NCBI RefSeq assembly: GCF_008801815.1
Contig: NZ_VZOX01000001.1
DNA from: Edwardsiella anguillarum
GTDB lineage: Bacteria > Pseudomonadota > Gammaproteobacteria > Enterobacterales > Enterobacteriaceae
Reading direction: 5' to 3' (one strand)
Length of the DNA: 64,000 bases
Under the pieces are notes generated by a model, which saw only the letters and a program-made list of their open reading frames with translations, had not been told where the DNA came from and made no database searches. Positions 54,687 to 62,240 of this stretch are shown here, piece after piece. The position numbers were made by a program, and so were the translations under genes. How positions within the stretch are numbered: position 1 is the stretch's first letter; every line of letters starts with the position of its first letter.

Positions 54687-54889
54687 TAGAACCTCGCTAC
54701 TGAGTGCAAACTGCGGGGTCGGGTTTTAGCTCGTAGTTGCGCGTCGATATCCTCCAGCCCCTTGCGGATCACCGACAGGCTTTCCATCGTCATTTCCTGC
54801 CCGTTAATTGAGATGGACTTCCCCATTAACACGGCGCGCTCAGCCTCCAAATAAGCCTGGCGCCGCTGCTCCAATTCTTCTCGCGTCAC
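54686..54889 (-). CDS. W: Head-tail connector protein W
   Basis: Small neck protein that stabilises packaged DNA. GTG at 54889 overlaps the terL stop (GTGA) and has GGAGG nine bases upstream, giving 67 residues starting MTREELEQRR, like lambda gpW (68 residues, MTRQEELAAAR). An earlier GTG at 54898 directly touches the Shine-Dalgarno and is rejected. Confidence 0.93.
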   Translation of the reverse strand: MTREELEQRRQAYLEAERAVLMGKSISINGQEMTMESLSVIRKGLEDIDAQLRAKTRPRSLHSVARF

Positions 54890-56979
54890 AGTATCCACCC
54901 TCCCTTAATCTCTTTATCAGGAACAACAGTTGGCGCCGCGAGGACGGCCTCGAAATTGATTGTGTTAACCGGTTTATTTTCTTCGGACGCGGGCTGCGTT
55001 ACTGGTTTTGATGATGGCTCAGTAGGTAAACGCGCCCACACGGGAGGGCTCTCCCAATTAATACGTTCATACCCACGAAGAATGGCGATGGCATGCGCGT
55101 AACAGAAAAGGTCGAACGCCTCGTTTGCGCCATGCCCTGGCTTGCGCCATTTCCCGCTGATATCGCGCTCCTCATACGTCAATTCCTCATAGAACCACTC
55201 CCCAAGCCAGTCGGGGAAATGAATATAATTTGGTCCAGGAATATCGCGAGATAGCGCACCAGAGATCCGATCCTTGAGCTTATCGGTTTGCAGCAGATAG
55301 ATAGGAACGTCACCTCGGGCCTTTGCACGGCGGTCGGAGCGGTCTGTGTTGTCAGGGTAAGAGCGCGAGATCAGCTTGCTGCGGGATACGCTATCCCCTT
55401 TCAGCAAATAGACACGCCGACTCTCACCGTCACGGCGGCAACGGCGCCAAAAAGTGTAGGCGTTATCGGTGACGCCATCTTCACCCCCAGAATCGACCCC
55501 CATCGCCAATATCGGCATGCGAATATCCGGCGATGACTCCAAAGGATAGGTTTTATCAAGAACATCCGTTCTCAACAGGTCCCAATCCTCAGCGAATGAA
55601 GCCGGATTAATCGGCTGACTTTCCCCATTCTCATTGAACCGCATGGAATAGCGGATGTTGTAGCGATCGACTACCCAGCGCTCGCCATCGGCGCCATAAC
55701 CGATAATCTGCACGACAAAACGACGATTCTTACCACCCTGTACGTCCACCGTCGCGATCAGGAAGCGCACGCCTTCCGGTACAACGCGCTTCTCTATCAC
55801 TTCCGCACGCGCCATAAGGACATCGCTCTTGCGGCTTTCCAGCGAACGGCGCGGCATATACGGCTGCCCGCAGTCAGTATTGATGACCGTTTTCAGCGTC
55901 TCCTCACTACCGGTCGCCTCATACTCCTGTTCAGCGGTCAAAATTTTATAGATAAGCTGCGCCCAGGTCTGGTACGCCGCCGCCGGCCCCTCCATCCAAA
56001 AAGACGCGATACGAGATCGACGTGGCGTTCCGCTACGCTCACCATCGGCATAGCTAATTTCCCCATCGCGCAGCCAGATGCCGCGCGCGTTAAGCTCACG
56101 CTTTTGATGCGGTTCAATCAGCCCCATACAGTGTGGGCACTGTACCCGAGCCGCCTCGCTGGCCTCCATGGGATCCGGGTTATCTCTATAGCCGACAACG
56201 TTCTCCATAATCGGCTGGAAAAACTCACCACAGTGGGGACATGGCCAGTACCAGCGCCGGCGATCGCCTCGGTTGTAGAGTGACAAGATCCCCGTCGAGG
56301 GAGGCGCCTCATGTGGCGTCGTCCGCTTCCACTTCGTATCTACAATATCTCGCCCTGGCGAGCTCTCAACCAGAGTCATCCCAGCCGACATAAACGTTGT
56401 GGTGCGCTTAGATGCCAGGCTAAAAGCATCACCCTCACCATTAATGTCCTCCGGCAGACGGTCATAGTCAGTCAGCGCTACAAAGCGGTAGTCTGATGAC
56501 GACATAATGTTTACCGATGGCCAACCAATTTTTAGATAGGATCCATCACGTAGAATTTTGTCATGAACGTTATTGTCATTCCGGCGCGGGCTCATCCGAC
56601 GGCGCACTGCTGGGCTACAGCGGAAAGTACGGTCAAGGCGTTTTTTCGAATGCTCCCTGGCTTTCTCCTCAGAGATCTGCACAATCAGCATGTCGGACGG
56701 GTCGCAGCAAATGTTATAAACAATCCATCCATCAACCAGCGCCACGGTCTTCCCCGTTCGGGCGGGACCGACAAAAATCACCGCATCAAACTCTCTCGAC
56801 GACAGACAATCCAACGGCTCTAGCACATACGGCGACACATTCGGATCCCAAGCGACAGAGTTGCCTGCACTCTTTGGCACTCGCATATACTTCCCAACAG
56901 CCTCGGATACCCTCATTCGACGCGGCGGCTTTAATCGAGCCGATAAATCCTGCCCTATCATTTTTGCGGATGCGTACAT
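54886..56979 (-). CDS. Terminase large subunit (gpA family)
   Basis: DNA packaging motor and cos nuclease. 697 residues (lambda gpA 641): N-terminal ATPase with Walker A-like GPARTGKT (71-78) and FVALTDYDRLPED, zinc-ribbon-like CPHC...CPHC in the middle (near residues 250-285), and a C-terminal nuclease domain (IATVDVQGG, AMGVDSGGEDG). Overlaps terS (TGATG) and W. Confidence 0.96.
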   Translation of the reverse strand: MYASAKMIGQDLSARLKPPRRMRVSEAVGKYMRVPKSAGNSVAWDPNVSPYVLEPLDCLSSREFDAVIFVGPARTGKTVALVDGWIVYNICCDPSDMLIVQISEEKAREHSKKRLDRTFRCSPAVRRRMSPRRNDNNVHDKILRDGSYLKIGWPSVNIMSSSDYRFVALTDYDRLPEDINGEGDAFSLASKRTTTFMSAGMTLVESSPGRDIVDTKWKRTTPHEAPPSTGILSLYNRGDRRRWYWPCPHCGEFFQPIMENVVGYRDNPDPMEASEAARVQCPHCMGLIEPHQKRELNARGIWLRDGEISYADGERSGTPRRSRIASFWMEGPAAAYQTWAQLIYKILTAEQEYEATGSEETLKTVINTDCGQPYMPRRSLESRKSDVLMARAEVIEKRVVPEGVRFLIATVDVQGGKNRRFVVQIIGYGADGERWVVDRYNIRYSMRFNENGESQPINPASFAEDWDLLRTDVLDKTYPLESSPDIRMPILAMGVDSGGEDGVTDNAYTFWRRCRRDGESRRVYLLKGDSVSRSKLISRSYPDNTDRSDRRAKARGDVPIYLLQTDKLKDRISGALSRDIPGPNYIHFPDWLGEWFYEELTYEERDISGKWRKPGHGANEAFDLFCYAHAIAILRGYERINWESPPVWARLPTEPSSKPVTQPASEENKPVNTINFEAVLAAPTVVPDKEIKGGWIL

Positions 56980-57515
56980 CAGTCCTCCCCTAGCCCCTCC
57001 TCACTGCCGGCCAAATCCGATGCGCAGGCATGGTATGTGCGTTCAGCCAGCGTAAAACGCAGATCATCAATGACATTTTGGACATGCGAGACAGCCTGCG
57101 GAGACAATGCGCAATCGCGCTCTAGAAGATCTGGTACGGTTTCAAGCACCTGAACAACGGCTTTTGTCATACTGGAAAACACAGACACAACCTCAGACTC
57201 CGGGATCAGTTGCCGTGTACTCTCCTCCAGCTTCACGCGCTCATTCTCGGACTGATACCAGTCCTTACGGTCCTTTGGTGGCATCAATGCGGGGTTTTGA
57301 ATGGCATCGATATCAGCAGGAGCGCTATTAGTAGAAAACAGCGCTGGCCCGACATCACGGAGAGCATATAGGGAATTCCCTCTACTCTCTCCGGCTGGCT
57401 CTACACCAGCTTCGGCCAGCCGTTTGCGCACTGTGGCCCGATCAAGAGAAAAAGCCTCTGAAATCTTAGAGATACTCCACGCAAAGGCAGTGCCAAGATC
57501 GTCAACAGTTCCCAT
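56979..57515 (-). CDS. Terminase small subunit (Nu1-like, DUF1441)
   Basis: Recognises cos DNA and delivers it to the large subunit. 178 residues: N-terminal winged helix-turn-helix (FAWSISKISEAFSLDRATVRKRLAEAGV), then a helical oligomerisation part. The protein starts about 200 bp from the predicted cosN, as in lambda. Confidence 0.9.
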   Translation of the reverse strand: MGTVDDLGTAFAWSISKISEAFSLDRATVRKRLAEAGVEPAGESRGNSLYALRDVGPALFSTNSAPADIDAIQNPALMPPKDRKDWYQSENERVKLEESTRQLIPESEVVSVFSSMTKAVVQVLETVPDLLERDCALSPQAVSHVQNVIDDLRFTLAERTYHACASDLAGSEEGLGED

Positions 57516-57585
57516 CTCACACCCCGATTCACCACCTTAAAACACAATTTCGCATTAAAATTCAACGAATAAGAAAAATGCACCT

Positions 57586-57685
57586 GGCGACAGTGCAAAA
57601 CACACTCACCAGATGGATCTATATTTTTTATATATTAATCATGATATTACGGCAGGTGCTGATGATGGCGATCAAAGTGCAAAAA
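57586..57685 (-). promoter_or_regulatory. Predicted cosB (terminase-binding) region
   Basis: Two direct copies of a GGCGA--AGTGCAAAA element (57586-57600 and 57667-57685) flank a strongly AT-rich stretch (57615-57660). Spacing and order resemble the R sites and intervening IHF site of lambda cosB. Confidence 0.55.
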
Positions 57686-57710
57686 CTAGCCGCCCGCCGC
57701 GTGGCGCGTG

Positions 57711-57729
57711 ACCCGCAGTAGGGCCACCC
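57711..57729 (-). other. Predicted cosN packaging site
   Basis: Minus-strand GGGTGGCCCTACTGCGGGT has 12 of 19 positions in common with the lambda cosN core (GGGCGGC...GCGGGT) with the same length between the conserved ends. It lies about 200 bp ahead of terS, against 191 bp in lambda. The exact nicks cannot be set from sequence alone. The 405-bp terS-to-57920 region holds this and no gene that I call. Confidence 0.6.
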
Positions 57730-57744
57730 TCAGGGAGTACCTTT

Positions 57745-57759
57745 TGATAATGGTTATCA
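57745..57759. promoter_or_regulatory. Fur-box-like palindrome beside cos
   Basis: TGATAAT-G-GTTATCA agrees with the Fur 7-1-7 motif (TGATAAT-N-ATTATCA) at all but one base. It is 16 bp from the predicted cosN. It may instead be part of the cos signals; no promoter or iron gene is evident beside it. Confidence 0.35.
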
Positions 57760-57920
57760 TTTGTTGATTGGTGCGCTGGATTCCTCCGCCATAGCTCCAG
57801 CTGGCGAGCATGTGGGAACCACCCCGGCGTTACCTGTTTTTGAATGACCCCGCCCACTCACATGAAGGATGGCATGGTCTCGGTTAAGGAGAGGACACGG
57901 CGACAGGCGGCGCAAACCGA

Positions 57921-58082
57921 TTATTGGTTACGGGTGCTGTTAACCAGCTGCTTAACCCGCTCACGGCTCTCTATATTCGAGCGCCCCGCATACGTTTTGG
58001 GGCAGAATTGAACGATATGCGTTAACGAACCGCAATAGCTGCAGCGGCGTCCTCGCGTGAATTGAAACGGTGATGACGTCAT
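57921..58082 (-). CDS. Small zinc-knuckle phage protein
   Basis: 53-residue protein. ATG at 58082 has GGGGG about five bases upstream. It contains an exact zinc knuckle, Cys-x2-Cys-x4-His-x4-Cys (CSYCGSLTHIVQFC, about residues 14-27), in a basic protein (TRGRRC..., KTYAGRSN). I recall similar small CYCG..H...C proteins at the right end of lambdoid genomes, next to cos. Nucleic acid binding is likely; the function is unknown. Two terminators precede it, so it needs late antitermination or its own promoter. Confidence 0.75.
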   Translation of the reverse strand: MTSSPFQFTRGRRCSYCGSLTHIVQFCPKTYAGRSNIESRERVKQLVNSTRNQ

Positions 58083-58095
58083 ACATACCCCCATG

Positions 58096-58117
58096 AAAAA
58101 GGCCGCACATGGCGGCC
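58096..58117 (-). terminator. Terminator upstream of zinc-knuckle gene
   Basis: Minus-strand GGCCGC (58117-58112), loop of five, GCGGCC (58106-58101), then TTTTT. Second of two tandem terminators after the 58198-58410 gene. Confidence 0.85.
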
Positions 58118-58155
58118 TGGCTGTAACGATAATTGCTCTGAGTGTGGTAATAACA

Positions 58156-58179
58156 ATAAAAAACCCGCCGCAGCGGGTT
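58156..58179 (-). terminator. Terminator after the 58198-58410 gene
   Basis: Minus-strand AACCCGC (58179-58173), loop of four, GCGGGTT (58168-58162), then TTTTTATT. Confidence 0.88.
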
Positions 58180-58197
58180 ATTAATTAGGAATAACAA

Positions 58198-58410
58198 TTA
58201 TTCATCATCATTGCTTTCCAGTGCATCCTGGATAGCATCAGCTAATGAGCCAACCCCTTCAGTTACAGCCTTAAAATCAGCAAAAGCTTTACCACCAGTA
58301 TAAGAAGTAGGAGAGCCAACAGAAGCTTTTACAATCTCTAAAGCTGCCTGTACTGCCAGCAAGCGACGCTCTTGATCGGATGTAGAATGTGAAAAATAAT
58401 CTTGAAGCAT
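58198..58410 (-). CDS. Small phage protein of unknown function
   Basis: 70 residues starting MLQDYFSHSTSDQERRLLAVQAALEI; ATG at 58410 has GGAGG upstream. Acidic C-terminus (DALESNDDE). Predicted helical, no membrane segment or signal. I do not recognise its function. It is followed at once by two terminators. Confidence 0.75.
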   Translation of the reverse strand: MLQDYFSHSTSDQERRLLAVQAALEIVKASVGSPTSYTGGKAFADFKAVTEGVGSLADAIQDALESNDDE

Positions 58411-58523
58411 AAGTCCTCCATTTTGGGTACTTACCACAATGATAGTTTTCTATACATGGGGCGCTCAGAAAAAACACAAGTCTACATTATCACAGACCCC
58501 CCACTGAAGGCCTGCTGTAATGC

Positions 58524-58814
58524 TTACTCGTCTTCTACCGTCGCCCCTTCCGGCATTTCGGCACAGCTATAGATAGGACAACCAGGGTGGCAATCATCCT
58601 CTGCAGCGACCAGCAGGGATTCATCGAACCAGGACGAAGTTGCACGGCCATCAGCGGCGCGGTAGTGGATGTAATACTGGTTCTCAGCATTGGCATACTG
58701 AGCGCGCCCACGCACCTCGCCGAACTCATCACTAACGCGTACATTGACCATCTGATTCAGGTCGAACTTAAACGCCGGGGTGTTTACTGCAATCTGCACT
58801 GCTTTCTCCATCAT
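58524..58814 (-). CDS. Small phage protein of unknown function
   Basis: 96 residues, beta-rich with an SH3-like look: FKFDLNQMVNVRVSDEFGEVRGRAQYANAENQYYIHYRAADG. Similar small proteins occur beside lysis genes of lambdoid prophages, from memory. AAGG lies before the paired ATG codons. It overlaps nothing and starts 3 bp after the Rz1-like stop. Confidence 0.72.
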   Translation of the reverse strand: MMEKAVQIAVNTPAFKFDLNQMVNVRVSDEFGEVRGRAQYANAENQYYIHYRAADGRATSSWFDESLLVAAEDDCHPGCPIYSCAEMPEGATVEDE

Positions 58815-58817
58815 TCA

Positions 58818-59108
58818 TTACCTTATGTTGTCGATATGATTTTTATTGCCTGTTGCAGGAGAGGCGCGCATCAGTTCCACGCGCCGGATCCCCGCCTTAT
58901 CCGCATTGCACTGACCCAACGCTGATAGCAAGCTGATATTCAAATCCAAGCTGCCCCCCCAGGTCAGCGGATCAGGTACTACCGGTACTGGCGTATCGGC
59001 AGTTAACTCAGTGCTGATCGGTGGCACTGGCGCCGGAACGTACACTGTCCGCGTACTGACGCAGCCGCTGAGCAGCGACAGCAGGCACAGGCCGACTAGT
59101 GCAATCAT
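58818..59108 (-). CDS. Rz1-like outer-membrane spanin lipoprotein
   Basis: Outer spanin that joins Rz to disrupt the outer membrane. Lipobox LLSGC with Cys16 when started at ATG 59108, then a proline-rich region (VYVPAPVPPI, PVPVVPDPLTW). It overlaps Rz by 101 bp in another frame, the classical embedded arrangement. The protein is long (96 residues) with a C-terminal extension beyond the Rz stop. A TTG at 59117 would give MRAM... with a basic residue in the signal and is an alternative start. Confidence 0.78.
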   Translation of the reverse strand: MIALVGLCLLSLLSGCVSTRTVYVPAPVPPISTELTADTPVPVVPDPLTWGGSLDLNISLLSALGQCNADKAGIRRVELMRASPATGNKNHIDNIR

Positions 59109-59409
59109 CGCCCGCAACAGCCACCGCGATATCTCGCGCGGCTCTCTGTGACTCCAGTGCGATCTGGTGCTTTGCATTTCGATTAGCCTCCACCGCCTGA
59201 TTCATGATGTTGAGCGTCAGCATCACGTTGTCTGTAATCGCCTGAGCTTCCCCGGCATCACGCTGTGACCATTTGGCCTGCCACGCTCGATCAGCCTCAG
59301 CCTTTCCATCTGCATGGCCAGCGGCATAGCGCCAGGACGATAGCCCCCAATACGACAAAGTCACCGCCGCGATTAGCGCCAGTGGCTTCCATAACCGTTC
59401 ACCAACCAT
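59008..59409 (-). CDS. Inner-membrane spanin Rz
   Basis: 133 residues: N-terminal signal anchor (about 8-25, PLALIAAVTLSYWGLSSW) and a periplasmic alpha-helical region (AEADRAWQAKWSQRDAGEAQAI ... RNAKHQIALESQRAARD), ending with a Cys-containing tail as in DUF2514/Rz-type proteins. Rz1 lies in an overlapping frame. Confidence 0.88.
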   Translation of the reverse strand: MVGERLWKPLALIAAVTLSYWGLSSWRYAAGHADGKAEADRAWQAKWSQRDAGEAQAITDNVMLTLNIMNQAVEANRNAKHQIALESQRAARDIAVAVAGDDCTSRPVPAVAAQRLRQYADSVRSGASATDQH

Positions 59410-59512
59410 GTAATCCCACCCTTGATAGTGATGACCGATGCGATTTTCTTCGCATCATTCAAGGCCTGAACACTGCCACCGCTATTTTTGTAGTGGCGTT
59501 AAACAAAAGCCA

Positions 59513-60295
59513 TCACGAACCCAGGCGCCGCGCCATCCAACGCTGGGATAGTCGGGTTAGCTCAACCTTTCGCTGCAGGTAATCCATCCCCATATCCAGC
59601 AGGGTTATATTGGTGCTTTCCAGATAAGACAGATGCTCCAACTGCTCGGCATTCATCGAGTCACGCGGATCCCCAACCAACCCATTCATACCCGCCCATT
59701 GCTTCGCAGTAAGGCCTCCCAGGACGATGCGGGAGATCATGTTACTTTCGTTGCTATAGTGGTGAGACTGCGTCGCCTTGCCCTGCTCAGCCCTTACCGA
59801 TTCCAACGCAGAACACATCGGCTTAAACAGGTTTGCCACTCCGATGCGAGCCTTTAGCTTGCGACGATAGCGCGCGGCGGCCTCTGGGGCGGTGAGCTGT
59901 AACGCCTCTTCACACTGGATGAAGTAACGACGGATGGCGCGCCCTTGTTCACTACGCTCAACCATTGCCAGCTCTTTGGCTGTGTTCAGCGTCAACAAGT
60001 AATCATGCTCTATTTGTTGGCGAGATTTTGCGCTCGCCCGTTTTGGCGAGCTCAAATTTTCAACAGCGATGTAATCAACTCCAACCACGAAGCCGTATTG
60101 GCTAACCCGCCCTTTAACCCAGTTGGTGAAGTCTCGGCCAACCCCCAAAGCACCATGCAGTGCTCTGGCACTCACAATATTGGTTTCACGCTCACCGATC
60201 CGGCCACTGACAACAGGAACAATGTCAGCGAACTCATTAACGACATGATGATTGCTTGATGCGTCGGTATAAGAAGATGCTACAGATGTGTTCAT
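59513..60295 (-). CDS. ant: AntA/AntB-domain antirepressor
   Basis: Phage antirepressor that inactivates repressors and so favours induction. ATG at 60295 gives 260 residues. AntA/AntB domain at about 45-130: VSARALHGALGVGRDFTNWVKGRV and the LTLNTAKELAMVERSEQGRAIRRYFIQCE motif; the C-terminal part is helical and of unknown role. It sits between endolysin and Rz, unlike the immunity-linked location of P22 ant, and is preceded by a strong terminator and a long hairpin that includes its AAGG Shine-Dalgarno. Confidence 0.85.
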   Translation of the reverse strand: MNTSVASSYTDASSNHHVVNEFADIVPVVSGRIGERETNIVSARALHGALGVGRDFTNWVKGRVSQYGFVVGVDYIAVENLSSPKRASAKSRQQIEHDYLLTLNTAKELAMVERSEQGRAIRRYFIQCEEALQLTAPEAAARYRRKLKARIGVANLFKPMCSALESVRAEQGKATQSHHYSNESNMISRIVLGGLTAKQWAGMNGLVGDPRDSMNAEQLEHLSYLESTNITLLDMGMDYLQRKVELTRLSQRWMARRLGS

Positions 60296-60306
60296 ATCGA
60301 TGGTTA

Positions 60307-60398
60307 CCTTATAGAAACAAGCCTCGTTGCCCAGAAACGTCGCCCACAGAGAGGTCGCCACCTATAACGGCGTTTCTCCGAGGCCTGTTTCTATAAGG
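60307..60398 (-). promoter_or_regulatory. Long hairpin in the antirepressor leader
   Basis: CCTTATAGAAACA (60307-60319) pairs perfectly with TGTTTCTATAAGG (60386-60398); inside, GCCTCG (60321-60326) pairs with CGAGGC (60379-60384) and AGAAACG (60333-60339) with CGTTTCT (60371-60377). On the minus-strand RNA the 3' arm ends in AAGG, the likely Shine-Dalgarno of ant (start 60295). Folding would hide it. Confidence 0.75.
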
Positions 60399-60436
60399 CT
60401 CTGTGTGATTGTTTACGCCGGGCATGGCGCAGATAC

Positions 60437-60462
60437 GAAAAAGCCCCGGCATAGCCGAGGCT
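60437..60462 (-). terminator. Terminator after endolysin
   Basis: Minus-strand AGCCTCGG (60462-60455), loop of five, CCGGGGCT (60449-60442) with one mismatch, then TTTTTC. It separates the holin-endolysin genes from ant. Confidence 0.82.
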
Positions 60463-60484
60463 CTTGGATACACGTCAGATATGG

Positions 60485-61030
60485 TTAAGACAGAGCGACC
60501 CGCTCACGCAGCCAGCCGTACAGAAACGCCTCGTTAGCTGGTCGCGCCTCTGATAGCTCGATGTAGCGAGCCCCCTGGCAGCAGTTCAGCGCCTTGAGCA
60601 ATACCGCCTCGCCGTCATGTCCACGCTTTGCGAGATAGGCCCGCAGGGCGTTGGCCGTGCGATTACCGATAACCCCATCTACCTGCAGGTCAGGATAAAG
60701 GCGCCCGCTATCGTTCAGGGCGGTAAGGCAACGCTGTAGCATCTTGGCCGCTACCGATGGTCCCATGTTAACGCCAGTATCGAGCAGCTCCGCGGCGACG
60801 GGTTGAGAAACGACGTCGATCAGATCAAAGCGTGGGCTTTCCCAATAATCTGCGCGATAGATGCGCAGCGCCTGATCGCGTGACAGCATGCTGATATCAC
60901 CGGTATAGCCGTTTGCTCGCGCCGTTTTCTCTGTAATACCCCAATTCGTCGGGCCACCACGATCAGCGGGATGGTTAACGTATCCGCCCTCACGCTTGAG
61001 TAGCCCATCAAAAATTTCATCTTTGGTCAT
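60485..61030 (-). CDS. Endolysin, glycoside hydrolase family 108
   Basis: Peptidoglycan hydrolase for host lysis. 181 residues: N-terminal GH108 domain with the catalytic Glu14 in KREGGYVNHPADRGGPTNWGIT, and a C-terminal peptidoglycan-binding part (DLQVDGVIGNRTANALRAYL). There is no signal peptide, so it needs the holin. The start overlaps the preceding holin-like gene by 4 bp. Confidence 0.95.
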   Translation of the reverse strand: MTKDEIFDGLLKREGGYVNHPADRGGPTNWGITEKTARANGYTGDISMLSRDQALRIYRADYWESPRFDLIDVVSQPVAAELLDTGVNMGPSVAAKMLQRCLTALNDSGRLYPDLQVDGVIGNRTANALRAYLAKRGHDGEAVLLKALNCCQGARYIELSEARPANEAFLYGWLRERVALS

Positions 61031-61308
61031 CGCGAAGCCCCCCGAAATAACTGCATAACATTCCCCTTAGCTCTCATCACCAACGCCATGAAGAACACGT
61101 TGATGATCGTCTCGGATATGTCGACAGCGTGATACACGCCGATCAGCACCCGGAACGTCACCGATGCCGACGCCACAATCAGTACATAGGCCAGAGCAGC
61201 GCCCAGGCGCTTATGCTGCGAGCCATTACGACGAAACAGCAGCAGCCGCATGGCGATTACCCCGCACACAGCTGCATTGATGTGAAGCAGAAACAGATCG
61301 ATCGTCAC
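61027..61308 (-). CDS. Holin-like membrane protein
   Basis: 93 residues with three hydrophobic helices (about 3-24, 36-55, 62-80) and a basic C-terminus (RAKGNVMQLFRGASR), as in the Phage_holin_3 family. Lies in the holin-holin-endolysin cassette, overlapping both neighbours by 4 bp. It might be the holin or an antiholin. Confidence 0.82.
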   Translation of the reverse strand: MTIDLFLLHINAAVCGVIAMRLLLFRRNGSQHKRLGAALAYVLIVASASVTFRVLIGVYHAVDISETIINVFFMALVMRAKGNVMQLFRGASR

Positions 61309-61676
61309 TTGCCACCCCCTTTAAAATTCAGGGGCGGCGGGTTCTTGGCTTTCGAGATGATGAACATTAGCACCCAGATAACGCAGGCACTCGCCACCAA
61401 CGCGCCGATCGGCTTATCGACTACGACCTGGTCAGGGAGAAACCAATCGATAATCGATGCCGTAAACCCTGCCGCAATAACCCCCATCAGGAACGACACA
61501 AAGCCAAAAGCGATGCGCTTCCACGCGGGAAACTCCACAGCCGATAGGACAAACACAACGGCCCCCGCAAACGCCGCAATGACTACGCCAGCGTCCGCAC
61601 CGGAAAAGATCCCGACAAACGTCACCCCAGCCAACGCCCCGGCAGCCGACCCCGTACCGGTTAGCGGATCACTCAT
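61305..61676 (-). CDS. Holin
   Basis: 123 residues, three predicted membrane helices (about 12-33, 38-62, 88-108), a short acidic N-terminus (MSDPLTGTGSAAGALAG) and a Lys-rich C-terminus (SKAKNPPPLNFKGGGK), typical of Phage_holin_8 types. First gene of the lysis cassette. The family name is from pattern only. Confidence 0.82.
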   Translation of the reverse strand: MSDPLTGTGSAAGALAGVTFVGIFSGADAGVVIAAFAGAVVFVLSAVEFPAWKRIAFGFVSFLMGVIAAGFTASIIDWFLPDQVVVDKPIGALVASACVIWVLMFIISKAKNPPPLNFKGGGK

Positions 61677-61874
61677 GGATAGCTCCTTTTGTTCGCGCTC
61701 AGCGAACGCTGGGCGATAGTTGATTGCTCACCCAGGCAAGCAGAGAGCGCGCCACTAATGGCCACTCATTGGAAAGTAGTATTGGTTATCGCAACCGCTG
61801 ACGAGCCATGGTTAATCTATACTTTGAAATAGATATTTAAGGTATGGCTGGTTAATCATGGTCTGGGAGGCGGC

Positions 61875-62153
61875 ATGGATTACGAGACGAAATCAGAGTT
61901 AGACCAAATAAAAATAATGATGGTTGTCAGAGAGCAGGCCGTTAGCCTTATATTTCACAACATAGTAAAAACAATTGAGCGTATCGACCCATCAGGCCAT
62001 CTGGTAAGGGAGCTCAAGAGCGACATCAACAATTCACTAACATCATTGCATCACGGTAATGATTTAAAGACATTCATTAACAGGCTAATGGATTATCCAG
62101 AAGGAACATCCTCTGGATTTCTGGTTAAAGATAAAAAAAGTTTTCTGGACTGA
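61875..62153 (+). CDS. Opposite-strand small protein in late leader (moron candidate)
   Basis: 92 residues, no signal or membrane helix, predicted mostly helical (KSELDQIKIMMVVREQAVSLIFHNIVKTIERI). GGGAGG lies 5 bases upstream of the ATG. It is the only plus-strand gene in the late region and lies between the late promoter and the lysis genes, so late transcription runs antisense through it; it is likely expressed in the lysogen. I do not recognise a family. The 198 bp to the holin contain no clear gene. Confidence 0.65.
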   Translation: MDYETKSELDQIKIMMVVREQAVSLIFHNIVKTIERIDPSGHLVRELKSDINNSLTSLHHGNDLKTFINRLMDYPEGTSSGFLVKDKKSFLD

Positions 62154-62240
62154 GCGATGACCTATCGCTTATTGACAAACCAAACCCACGATGCGCGCCC
62201 ATCGGCATCGTTTTAATCGTATACCAGCACTGCTACGGAC

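Noticed and set aside
57672..57857. 61-codon minus-strand frame across the cos region
   Set aside because: It spans the cosN candidate and has no Shine-Dalgarno. I cannot exclude a real small gene, but conservation there may reflect cos DNA rather than protein.
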